Source: Pseudopedobacter sp036379295 | GTDB lineage: Bacteria; Bacteroidota; Bacteroidia; Sphingobacteriales; Sphingobacteriaceae | Direction: 5' to 3' | Assembly: GCA_036379295.1 (NCBI GenBank) | Contig: DASVGY010000090.1 | Location: 1-15,063, forward strand | DNA: 15,063 nucleotides | Shown: in pieces, positions 8,025 through 13,692 of the stretch | Layout: each line of letters opens with the position of its first letter | Numbering within the stretch: position 1 is the first letter of the stretch | Notes under the pieces: model-generated | The model's database searches: none | What the model saw: the letters and a program-made list of their open reading frames with translations, nothing else | What the model was told of the DNA's origin: nothing | Translations under genes and position numbers: made by a program

Positions 8025-8213
8025 ATGATTATTATCAATGTAAAAGATGGCGAATCTATTGACAGAGCGTTAAAACGTTTTAAAAAGAAATTCGAAAAAA
8101 CTGGTGTTTTAAGAGAGCTCCGCAGTCGTCAGGCTTACGAAAAAAAATCTGTAGCCAGAAGATTAGAAGTAAAACACGCCATTTACGTACAAGGGATGAA
8201 CCAAGAAAGTTAA
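8025..8213 (+). CDS. rpsU: 30S ribosomal protein S21
   Basis: A 62-residue, very basic small-subunit protein (bS21). The start MIIINVKDGESIDRALKRF and the words KFEKTGVLRELRSRQ are typical of the family, and the length is normal for Bacteroidota. In this phylum bS21, together with bS6 and bS18, helps hold the 3' end of 16S rRNA so that its anti-Shine-Dalgarno is hidden. The gene is single, with its own candidate promoter, a strong Shine-Dalgarno site upstream and a strong terminator downstream. The Shine-Dalgarno site fits autoregulation: ribosomes short of bS21 would expose the anti-Shine-Dalgarno and translate this message better. That regulatory reading is known for relatives and inferred here. 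Confidence 0.96.
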   Translation: MIIINVKDGESIDRALKRFKKKFEKTGVLRELRSRQAYEKKSVARRLEVKHAIYVQGMNQES

Positions 8214-8238
8214 TTTTTAATTCAACCATATATAAACT

Positions 8239-8281
8239 GTTTACCTGTTTGCATTAATGCAGATAGGTAAACTTTTTTGTT
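8239..8281 (+). terminator. Rho-independent terminator of rpsU
   Basis: A 15-bp stem pairs 8239-8253 with 8258-8272, including two G-T pairs, around a TTAA loop. It is followed by six T, one G and further T. The T tract lies on the plus-strand side only, so it serves rpsU and not the convergent gluconokinase gene, whose stop codon lies just beyond it. Confidence 0.88.
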
Positions 8282-8286
8282 TTTGG

Positions 8287-8793
8287 CTAATTGATGTTTT
8301 GCATAATCGTAGCCAGTATTTTTTCAGGGCTTTGCAAAGCGTCTATTGTTATAACATCAGTTTCGTTAGGCAAAGGCGTTTCTAATGTAGCTATTTGGCT
8401 ACCTAGCAACGAAGCGGGCATAAAATGGTCTTTTCTCGTCTCCAATCGGCGCAAAGCACTTTCTCCTGTAACATTTAGAAATATAAATTTAAGCGCCCCA
8501 ACCTGCCTAAAGAAATCTCTGTACATCAATTTCAAGGCCGAGCAGCTCAACACAAAAGCTTTTTTTCGTTCAATCCGTTCAAACATTTCCGCTCGTAAAG
8601 TTTTCAACCAACTAACTCGGTCGGCATCGGTTAAAGGTTGCCCGGCCCGCATCTTATTGATGTTTGCCGTCGGATGATAATCATCGCCTTCTAAAAATTC
8701 AATATTTAGGTGTTGAGCTAGCATCTTGCTCACAAGCGATTTTCCACTTCCTGATACGCCAAAAACTATAATGTACTGCTGTTTATTTCCCAA
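8287..8793 (-). CDS. gntK: Gluconokinase
   Basis: Phosphorylates D-gluconate with ATP to 6-phosphogluconate (EC 2.7.1.12), feeding the pentose phosphate or Entner-Doudoroff route in the cytoplasm. The 168-residue length is usual for the GntK/IdnK family. A Walker A loop GVSGSGKS lies at 12-19, the substrate motif EGDDYHP at 35-41, then NKMRAGQPLTDADR, and LSCSALKLMYRDFFR and HFMPASLLGSQIATLE, all family hallmarks. It stands alone on the minus strand, convergent with rpsU and divergent from xerC. No gluconate transporter or other sugar-acid gene is nearby, so the context adds nothing about its source of gluconate. No clear terminator is seen for it on its own strand. Confidence 0.94.
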   Translation of the reverse strand: MGNKQQYIIVFGVSGSGKSLVSKMLAQHLNIEFLEGDDYHPTANINKMRAGQPLTDADRVSWLKTLRAEMFERIERKKAFVLSCSALKLMYRDFFRQVGALKFIFLNVTGESALRRLETRKDHFMPASLLGSQIATLETPLPNETDVITIDALQSPEKILATIMQNIN

Positions 8794-8830
8794 AAGACGT
8801 TATTTATTTAAGTCAAAAAAATAGTATTTA

Positions 8831-8869
8831 ATTTGTATAAGTTCGTACAATATATAAACTATTTGTATA
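8831..8869. repeat. Two direct copies of ATTTGTATA
   Basis: Identical nonamers at 8831-8839 and 8861-8869 begin 30 bp apart in the gap between gntK and xerC. The second contains a TTTG at a plausible -7 place for xerC. They could be part of an xerC promoter or an operator, or chance in AT-rich DNA. Confidence 0.3.
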
Positions 8870-8899
8870 TTCACTTTTAAGCTTTATACTGATGCTTTT

Positions 8900-9778
8900 A
8901 TGAACGTAGAGGAGTTTTTAAAATATTTGCAATTCGAAAAAAGGTATTCCAAACATACATTAGTAGCTTATGAAAACGATATTTTACAATATCAGGCTTT
9001 CCTCAAACAAACAAATCTATCTTTTCAAAATGCCACGCATAAAGATATTCGGTTGTGGATAATTGCTTTGATAGATAATGGAACAGAGGCCCGGTCGGTT
9101 AATCGGAAAATATCAAGTATTCGTTCTTTTTATAAATACGCATTAAAAGAAGCACAGATTGCAGAAAACCCGGTTTTAAAAGTTCAAAGTCCTAAGATAG
9201 TCAAAAAATTGCCAATTTTTTTGAGCGATCAAAAGATGGATATACTTTTAGATGGCGATGCCTTTGGGCAAAGTTTTGAAGGAGTTAGGGATAAATTGAT
9301 AATAGAGTTGTTATTTGGAACCGGTATCAGGCTAAACGAATTACTTACTTTAAAAGCCCGAAATTTTTTAGCCCTTGAAAAAACTATAAAGGTTTTAGGT
9401 AAAAGAAACAAAGAGCGTATTATTCCTTTAAATGCTTCTTTGGTTAATCTTCTTAATTTTTATTTGGAAATAAGATTAAAGCAAAATTTTAAATTTGATA
9501 GCGAAATGCTGGTGGTTACCACAAAGGGACAAGCAGGCTATCCAAAATTAATATATCGAATCGTAAACAAATACTTGGAAATAATTTCCACGCAAAGCAA
9601 AAAAAGTCCGCATATTTTACGACATTCATTTGCCACTAGTTTACTAAATCATGGGGCAGATATTAATGCAATAAAAGATTTATTGGGCCATGCAAATTTA
9701 GCGGCAACGCAAGTTTACACGCATAACTCAATTGAAAGGTTAAAATCAATTTATAAACAAGCTCATCCAAAAGCTTAA
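8900..9778 (+). CDS. xerC: Tyrosine recombinase XerC/XerD type
   Basis: A 292-residue site-specific recombinase, the usual size of the Xer proteins that resolve chromosome dimers at dif during division. The N-terminal SAM-like core-binding domain covers about residues 1-85 (FEKRYSKHTLVAYENDI). The catalytic domain has every expected residue: Arg144 in GTGIRLNELL, Lys168 in LGKRNKER, His238 and Arg241 in HILRHSFAT, His264 in LLGHANL, and the nucleophile Tyr273 in TQVYTH. Its place between rpsU and hpf is the usual housekeeping location in this phylum, so it is a chromosomal Xer protein rather than a mobile-element integrase. Whether it corresponds to XerC or XerD cannot be decided from the sequence alone. 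The hpf gene follows after 13 bp. Confidence 0.9.
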   Translation: MNVEEFLKYLQFEKRYSKHTLVAYENDILQYQAFLKQTNLSFQNATHKDIRLWIIALIDNGTEARSVNRKISSIRSFYKYALKEAQIAENPVLKVQSPKIVKKLPIFLSDQKMDILLDGDAFGQSFEGVRDKLIIELLFGTGIRLNELLTLKARNFLALEKTIKVLGKRNKERIIPLNASLVNLLNFYLEIRLKQNFKFDSEMLVVTTKGQAGYPKLIYRIVNKYLEIISTQSKKSPHILRHSFATSLLNHGADINAIKDLLGHANLAATQVYTHNSIERLKSIYKQAHPKA

Positions 9779-9791
9779 AAAAGGAGGAAAC
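9779..9791 (+). promoter_or_regulatory. Shine-Dalgarno of hpf
   Basis: The sequence AAAAGGAGGAAAC directly precedes the hpf ATG. It contains a full AAAGGAGG core, complementary to the anti-Shine-Dalgarno, ending 4 nt before the start. With rpsU, it is one of only two clear sites of this kind in the window. Confidence 0.75.
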
Positions 9792-10124
9792 ATGAAAATC
9801 GGGATTCAAGCTATCCATTTCAATGCTGATCAGAAGTTATTAGCGTTTGTTCAAAAAAAAGTAGACAAACTAGATTTGTTTTATGACCAGGTGATAAGCG
9901 GCGAGGTTTATCTGAAATTAGAAAAAGTAACAGAAGAAACGAATAAAACAAGCGAAATTAAAATTATGATTCCTGGCAGCACCTTATTTGCAAAAGAAAC
10001 ATGCAAAACTTTTGAGGAAGCCACGGATTTAGCAATTGAATCTTTAAGGAAACAAATTACAAAGCAAAAAGACAAAATCAAATCGCATGAAAGCAATCAT
10101 AAAGACCTTGTAAAAGAAGTTTAA
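9792..10124 (+). CDS. hpf: Ribosome hibernation-promoting factor, short HPF/RaiA type
   Basis: A 110-residue protein of the HPF/YfiA family, which binds the decoding region of the 30S subunit in starved or slow-growing cells and blocks mRNA and tRNA binding. The one-domain beta-alpha-beta-beta-beta-alpha pattern is visible: MKIGIQAIHFNADQKLLAF, then KVDKLDLFYDQV, two strands with SGEVYLKLE and EIKIMIPGS, then LFAKETCKTFEEATDLAIESL. The chain ends in a charged Lys-rich tail and has no C-terminal dimerisation domain, so it is the short form. It lies 13 bp after xerC and is closed by a terminator. Its near-perfect Shine-Dalgarno site is unusual for the phylum and may link its translation to the state of the ribosome. 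Confidence 0.92.
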   Translation: MKIGIQAIHFNADQKLLAFVQKKVDKLDLFYDQVISGEVYLKLEKVTEETNKTSEIKIMIPGSTLFAKETCKTFEEATDLAIESLRKQITKQKDKIKSHESNHKDLVKEV

Positions 10125-10160
10125 ACTTGTAAAATTGCTTTTTTACTTATATTTCATTTT

Positions 10161-10196
10161 AAAATCAGTGGTTCCAAAAAATCACTGATTTTTTTT
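10161..10196 (+). terminator. Rho-independent terminator after hpf
   Basis: A 10-bp perfect stem pairs AAAATCAGTG (10161-10170) with CACTGATTTT (10183-10192) around a 12-nt loop, and the T run continues to 10196. It separates xerC-hpf from the tRNA-tuf operon. Confidence 0.9.
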
Positions 10197-10204
10197 CAAA
10201 TAAA

Positions 10205-10235
10205 TTTTGTTCGAATATTAATTTTCGTAGTTTTG
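10205..10235 (+). promoter_or_regulatory. Candidate promoter of the tRNA-tuf operon
   Basis: TAGTTTTG at 10228-10235 matches the Bacteroidota -7 consensus TAnnTTTG, and TTTTG at 10205-10209 lies 18 nt upstream as a -33 element. It comes just after the hpf terminator and before the first tRNA-like sequence, which is where the operon promoter is expected. Confidence 0.6.
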
Positions 10236-10297
10236 CAGTCCCTTAAGCAAGCGACTTGTAAAAGGGGTAAATAAAGAAGTTCTTAAAAATATTAAAT

Positions 10298-10380
10298 ACC
10301 TCCTTAGCTCAATTGGTAAAGTCCCAATTATTCGGGATAATCAGTATAGGTCATCGGTTCAAAGGAACATGGTGAGAGGT
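10298..10380 (+). pseudogene. Degenerate tRNA-Thr relic
   Basis: This stretch aligns with the functional tRNA-Thr(TGT) about 100 bp downstream. They share CCTCCTTAGCTCA at the start, TGGTA in the D loop, AATCAGTA of the anticodon arm, GGTCAT and GGTTC. Six of seven acceptor pairs still form (10298-10304 with 10374-10380), but the D stem is broken. The anticodon arm is replaced by a TCCC/GGGA hairpin without a Thr anticodon, the T stem cannot form normally, and about ten bases are extra. It is therefore a decayed tandem duplicate and not a working tRNA, though the retained acceptor pairing leaves room for a processing or structural role. Confidence 0.7.
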
Positions 10381-10400
10381 AATTGAAATAGATAATAATA

Positions 10401-10473
<73 letters not shown>

Positions 10474-10474
10474 C

Positions 10475-10500
10475 TTCTAAAAAGCGACAGCTTTTTAGAG
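10475..10500 (+). other. Hairpin between tRNA-Thr and tRNA-Tyr
   Basis: A perfect 10-bp stem pairs TCTAAAAAGC (10476-10485) with GCTTTTTAGA (10490-10499) around a GACA loop, plus an outer T-G pair. No T run follows the stem, so a processing site is more likely than a terminator. Confidence 0.6.
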
Positions 10501-10502
10501 TG

Positions 10503-10583
10503 GGGGGGATTCCAGAGCGGTCAAATGGGACGGACTGTAAATCCGTTACTTCGGTTTCGAAGGTTCGAATCCTTCTCCCCCCA
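10503..10583 (+). tRNA. tRNA-Tyr (anticodon GTA)
   Basis: Class II tRNA with a long variable arm. Acceptor GGGGGGA (10503-10509) pairs with TCCCCCC (10576-10582); anticodon stem ACGGA/TCCGT with GTA at 10537-10539; variable arm with a CTTCGG-type turn; T stem GAAGG/CCTTC. The discriminator is A10583 and CCA is not encoded. Confidence 0.96.
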
Positions 10584-10589
10584 CTGGAA

Positions 10590-10646
10590 TAATGTTGAAG
10601 TGTGAATTTTTTTAATGATTTAATGCAATTCAATCCTCCAACATTA
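10590..10646 (+). repeat. Inverted repeat between tRNA-Tyr and tRNA-Gly
   Basis: TAATGTTG (10590-10597) pairs with CAACATTA (10639-10646). A nested pair TGAATT (10603-10608) with AATTCA (10627-10632) lies inside. It fills most of the spacer and may be a processing structure. Confidence 0.45.
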
Positions 10647-10654
10647 AAAATACT

Positions 10655-10727
10655 GCGGAAGTAGCTCAGTTGGTAGAGCGATAGCCTTCCAAGCTATAGG
10701 TCGCGAGTTCGAACCTCGTCTTCCGCT
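10655..10727 (+). tRNA. tRNA-Gly (anticodon TCC)
   Basis: Acceptor GCGGAAG (10655-10661) pairs with CTTCCGC (10720-10726); D stem GCTC/GAGC; anticodon stem ATAGC/GCTAT with loop CTTCCAA and anticodon TCC at 10688-10690; T stem GCGAG/CTCGT. The discriminator is T10727 and CCA is not encoded. Confidence 0.97.
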
Positions 10728-10761
10728 CATTTTTCATTAGTGGATGAGTTTATTAGTGAAA

Positions 10762-10789
10762 TTGAAGTTCATTTAGTTCAATAGTTTTG
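10762..10789 (+). promoter_or_regulatory. Candidate internal promoter before tRNA-Thr(GGT)-tuf
   Basis: TAGTTTTG at 10782-10789 matches TAnnTTTG exactly, with TTG at 10762-10764 lying 17 nt upstream. Transcription from here would give tRNA-Thr(GGT) and tuf independently of the upstream tRNAs. Confidence 0.4.
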
Positions 10790-10829
10790 CTAATGAGCTA
10801 TTTTGTTGTTTTGAGCTTAATGAACTAAA
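10772..10829 (+). repeat. Inverted repeat between tRNA-Gly and tRNA-Thr(GGT)
   Basis: TTTAGTTCA (10772-10780) is the exact inverse complement of TGAACTAAA (10821-10829), with a 40-nt interior that contains the candidate internal -7 box. An alternative pairing joins TCATTAG (10734-10740) with CTAATGA (10790-10796), so the spacer could adopt two folds. Confidence 0.45.
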
Positions 10830-10833
10830 ATAA

Positions 10834-10905
<72 letters not shown>

Positions 10906-10954
10906 CGCAAGAGGATATTTAAATAAAAATTAACCTAGTAATAAGTATAAAATC

Positions 10955-12142
10955 ATGGCAAAAGAAAAATTTGACCGTAGTAAACCACACCTTAACATCG
11001 GTACAATCGGTCACGTTGACCACGGTAAAACTACACTAACTGCAGCTATCACTAAAGTTCTATCTGATGCTGGTTTCTCTGAAGCTCGTTCATTTGCTTC
11101 AATTGACTCTGCCCCAGAAGAAAAAGAAAGAGGTATCACTATCAATACAGCTCACGTTGAGTACTCAACTGCTAACCGTCACTATGCACACGTTGACTGT
11201 CCAGGTCACGCGGATTACGTGAAAAACATGGTTACTGGTGCTGCTCAAATGGATGGTGCTATTATAGTTGTTGCTTCTACTGATGGTCCAATGCCACAAA
11301 CTCGCGAGCACATTTTGTTAGCCCGCCAGGTAGGTGTTCCTTCATTGGTTGTATTCATGAACAAAGTGGATATGGTTGATGACCCAGAATTATTAGAACT
11401 AGTTGAAATGGAAATTCGTGAATTGTTATCTTTCTACGATTTCCCAGGTGACGATATTCCAGTTATCCAAGGCTCTGCTTTAGGTGGATTAAATGGCGAC
11501 GCTAAATGGGTTGCTAAAATTATGGAGTTGATGGATGCTGTAGATAGCTATATTCCAATTCCTCCACGTTTAACAGATCTTCCGTTCTTAATGCCGGTTG
11601 AAGATGTTTTCTCAATCACAGGTCGTGGTACAGTTGCTACCGGTCGTATCGAAAGAGGTGTAATCAACTCTGGTGAGCCAGTAGATATCTTGGGTATGGG
11701 TGCTGAAAACTTAAAATCAACAGTAACCGGAGTAGAGATGTTCCGTAAGATTCTTGATAGAGGAGAAGCTGGTGATAACGTAGGTTTATTGTTACGTGGT
11801 ATTGAAAAAACTGATATCCGTCGTGGTATGGTTATTTGCAAGCCAGGTTCTGTAACTCCTCACACTGATTTCAAAGCTGAGGTTTACGTTTTATCAAAAG
11901 CAGAAGGTGGACGTCATACGCCATTCTTTAATAAATACCGTCCACAATTCTATTTCAGAACAACAGATGTAACCGGAGAAATCACCTTGCAAGAAGGTAT
12001 TGAAATGGTTATGCCAGGTGATAACGTTACTATCAACGTAAAATTGATTAACGCAATTGCTATGGAAAAAGGCTTACGTTTCGCTATCCGTGAAGGTGGT
12101 AGAACAGTAGGTGCTGGTCAGGTAACTGAAATTGTAGCATAA
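10955..12142 (+). CDS. tuf: Translation elongation factor Tu
   Basis: GTPase that carries aminoacyl-tRNA to the ribosomal A site. The 395-residue length is standard. The G domain shows the P loop GHVDHGKT at 19-26, the switch I Thr62 in GITIN, the switch II motif DCPGH at 81-85, and the base-specific NKVD at 136-139, followed by the two beta-barrel domains ending in GGRTVGAGQVTEIVA. Codon use is visibly more biased than in the neighbouring non-ribosomal genes (GGT, CGT, GAA and TTC preferred), as expected for a very highly expressed gene. No Shine-Dalgarno is present; the start sits in an A-rich leader. It is transcribed with the upstream tRNAs and ends in a strong hairpin terminator. Whether a second tuf copy exists elsewhere cannot be seen here. 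Confidence 0.99.
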   Translation: MAKEKFDRSKPHLNIGTIGHVDHGKTTLTAAITKVLSDAGFSEARSFASIDSAPEEKERGITINTAHVEYSTANRHYAHVDCPGHADYVKNMVTGAAQMDGAIIVVASTDGPMPQTREHILLARQVGVPSLVVFMNKVDMVDDPELLELVEMEIRELLSFYDFPGDDIPVIQGSALGGLNGDAKWVAKIMELMDAVDSYIPIPPRLTDLPFLMPVEDVFSITGRGTVATGRIERGVINSGEPVDILGMGAENLKSTVTGVEMFRKILDRGEAGDNVGLLLRGIEKTDIRRGMVICKPGSVTPHTDFKAEVYVLSKAEGGRHTPFFNKYRPQFYFRTTDVTGEITLQEGIEMVMPGDNVTINVKLINAIAMEKGLRFAIREGGRTVGAGQVTEIVA

Positions 12143-12175
12143 TTTTAAGTACTCGTTAGAGTTACTTATCCAAAT

Positions 12176-12210
12176 AAAAGTACTTAGGAAATACTTCCTA
12201 AGTACTTTTT
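12176..12210 (+). terminator. Rho-independent terminator after tuf
   Basis: A perfect 15-bp stem pairs 12176-12190 with 12195-12209 around an ATAC loop, and ends in a T run. The A run on the 5' arm also makes it a possible terminator in the other direction, but no gene converges on it. Confidence 0.85.
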
Positions 12211-12250
12211 ATCTAAAAACAAATTTAAATATCTCGAAAGAGAAAATTAC

Positions 12251-12321
12251 ACGGGAATAGTTCAACGGTAGAATAGAGGTCTCCAAAACCTTTGATCAGG
12301 GTTCGAATCCTTGTTCCCGTG
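12251..12321 (+). tRNA. tRNA-Trp (anticodon CCA)
   Basis: Acceptor ACGGGAA (12251-12257) pairs with TTCCCGT (12314-12320); discriminator G12321; anticodon loop CTCCAAA with CCA at 12283-12285; T arm with GTTCGAATCC. It lies 22 bp before secE, the usual place for tRNA-Trp in bacteria. Confidence 0.97.
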
Positions 12322-12343
12322 CTAACGCAAAAAAAAAGTAACA

Positions 12344-12538
12344 ATGGCTGGTTTTGCAGAATACATAAAAGAATCATATACAGAGCTAAGTGAAAAAGTT
12401 ACTTGGCCAACATGGAGCGAACTGCAAAATAGCGCAGTAATTACTCTTGTTGCATCTCTAATTATTGCTTTAATTATTTTAGCAATGGATGAGTCTGCAG
12501 GTAACCTTTTGAAGTTAATGTATAAATCATTTGCATAA
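12344..12538 (+). CDS. secE: Preprotein translocase subunit SecE
   Basis: Small membrane subunit that clamps SecY in the general protein translocon. At 64 residues it is the short, single-span form found in most bacteria outside the gamma-proteobacteria. An amphipathic N-terminal helix carries the signature VTWPTWSEL at residues 19-27, followed by one membrane segment at about 29-48 and a short tail. It lies between tRNA-Trp and nusG, with nusG starting 9 bp after its stop, the near-universal secE-nusG arrangement. No Shine-Dalgarno is present, only an A-rich run before the start. Confidence 0.96.
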   Translation: MAGFAEYIKESYTELSEKVTWPTWSELQNSAVITLVASLIIALIILAMDESAGNLLKLMYKSFA

Positions 12539-12547
12539 TTATAAGGA

Positions 12548-13090
12548 ATGAGCGATCAATTGAAATGGTATGTTGTTAGAGCTGTAAGTGGTAAAGAGAA
12601 GAAGGTAAAGCAATATATAGATGCAGAGATAAGCCGTTTGGGTCTTACGCATTTGGTGCCACAGGTATTAATACCGATGGAAAAATACTACCAGATGCGT
12701 GACGGAAAAAAAATTGCAAAAGAAAGAAACTACTACCCGGGATATGTTCTTATCGAAACCGCACTAAATGCGGAACTAGAACAAGTTATCAAAAGTATCA
12801 ACAGCGTGATCGGTTTTTTAGGTGATAAAGCAGGTAATGCTGTACCATTAAGGCCAGCCGAGGTTAACCGTATTTTAGGAAAGGTTGACGAAATGGCGGA
12901 ACAAGGCGAAACAATGAACATACCGTATTACGTTGGCGAAAATATCAAAGTAATGGATGGGCCGTTCAATGGTTTCTCTGGAGTTATAGAAGAAGTAAAT
13001 GAAGAAAAGAAAAAGCTGAAAGTTATGGTTAAGATTTTCGGACGTAAAACCCCGCTAGAGCTTAACTATATGCAGGTTGAAAAAGAATAA
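12548..13090 (+). CDS. nusG: Transcription termination/antitermination factor NusG
   Basis: Binds RNA polymerase, increases its processivity, and links it to Rho or the ribosome. The 180-residue length is normal. The NGN domain (about residues 5-115) shows WYVVRAVSGKEKKVKQYI and NYYPGYVLIE; the KOW domain (about 128-178) shows GENIKVMDGPFNGFSGVIEEV and the final FGRKTPLELNYMQVE. No extra domain is inserted. It follows secE by 9 bp; the AAGG just before the ATG is too close to act as a Shine-Dalgarno. A 135-bp gap with a palindromic element separates it from rplK, which is longer than usual inside this operon. Confidence 0.97.
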   Translation: MSDQLKWYVVRAVSGKEKKVKQYIDAEISRLGLTHLVPQVLIPMEKYYQMRDGKKIAKERNYYPGYVLIETALNAELEQVIKSINSVIGFLGDKAGNAVPLRPAEVNRILGKVDEMAEQGETMNIPYYVGENIKVMDGPFNGFSGVIEEVNEEKKKLKVMVKIFGRKTPLELNYMQVEKE

Positions 13091-13094
13091 TAAA

Positions 13095-13160
13095 GGTATT
13101 GAGTATAGCGTAATGAGTATAGCGATCAGTCGCAATACCCTCTACTCACATCTCATTACT
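13095..13160. repeat. Palindromic repeat-like element between nusG and rplK
   Basis: The stretch contains two direct copies of GAGTATAGCG (13101-13110 and 13115-13124) and several interlocking inverted pairs: GGTATTG (13095-13101) with CAATACC (13133-13139), GTAATGAG (13110-13117) with CTCATTAC (13152-13159), TGAGTA (13114-13119) with TACTCA (13143-13148), and a central GCGA/TCGC hairpin (13122-13133). The layered symmetry resembles a dispersed REP-type intergenic element. The alternative is an RNA leader that controls rplK and rplA. Confidence 0.55.
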
Positions 13161-13225
13161 AATCAAGATCTTAAATGTTACAAATGCTTCCACATTATTA
13201 ACGTTGAGAAATAAATAAATAAAAA

Positions 13226-13669
13226 ATGGCAAAAGAAGTCAGTGCGTTAATCAAATTACAAATCAAGGGAGGGGCAGCAAATCCATCTCCACCGGTTGGT
13301 CCTGCGTTAGGAGCAAAAGGTGTGAACATTATGGAGTTCTGTAAGCAGTTCAATGCTCGTACCCAGGATAAAGCAGGCAAAGTACTTCCTGTTGTAATCA
13401 CTGTTTATGCAGACAAGTCTTTCGAATTTATCATCAAAAATCCACCGGTTGCAATCCAGTTAATGGAAGTTGCAAACATCAAAAGTGGGTCGGCAGAATC
13501 TAACCGCAAAAAAGTTGCCAAGGTTACTTGGGAGCAGGTAGAGGCTATCGCTAAAGATAAAATGTCTGATTTGAATGCTTTCACAATTGATTCAGCAATG
13601 AAGATGGTTGCAGGCACAGCCCGCAGTATGGGAATAAACGTTACAGGTGATGCACCCTGGACAAATTAA
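13226..13669 (+). CDS. rplK: 50S ribosomal protein L11
   Basis: Part of the GTPase-associated centre of the large subunit, binding 23S rRNA near the L10-L12 stalk and required for RelA stringent signalling. At 147 residues it is of standard length. The N-terminal domain has the Pro-rich segment with PSPPVGPALGAKGVN at residues 20-34, the site of thiopeptide binding in the family. The C-terminal rRNA-binding domain has DLNAFTIDSAMKMVAGTARSMG. No Shine-Dalgarno is present; the leader is an A-rich AAATAAATAA run. The rplA gene follows after 23 bp and the pair is probably one regulatory unit, as in other bacteria where L1 represses its own message. Confidence 0.98.
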   Translation: MAKEVSALIKLQIKGGAANPSPPVGPALGAKGVNIMEFCKQFNARTQDKAGKVLPVVITVYADKSFEFIIKNPPVAIQLMEVANIKSGSAESNRKKVAKVTWEQVEAIAKDKMSDLNAFTIDSAMKMVAGTARSMGINVTGDAPWTN

Positions 13670-13692
13670 TTAACACATTAAGTAAAAGACAA

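Noticed and set aside
8239..8272. Bidirectional terminator serving gntK as well as rpsU
   Set aside because: On the minus strand the stem is not followed by a T run, so termination of gntK here is not supported.
8291..8677. 128-codon plus-strand frame opposite gntK
   Set aside because: The minus-strand product has all gluconokinase motifs; the opposite frame is a shadow.
8900..9778. Integrase of a mobile element inserted next to tRNA genes
   Set aside because: Length, motifs and the rpsU-xerC-hpf context fit a housekeeping Xer protein; no att repeats, phage genes or composition shift are visible.
10298..10380. A sixth functional tRNA
   Set aside because: The D and T stems and the anticodon arm cannot form normally and about ten bases are extra, so only a relic is supported.
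13095..13160. CRISPR-like repeat array
   Set aside because: There are only two short direct words with overlapping palindromes, no regular spacers and no cas genes.
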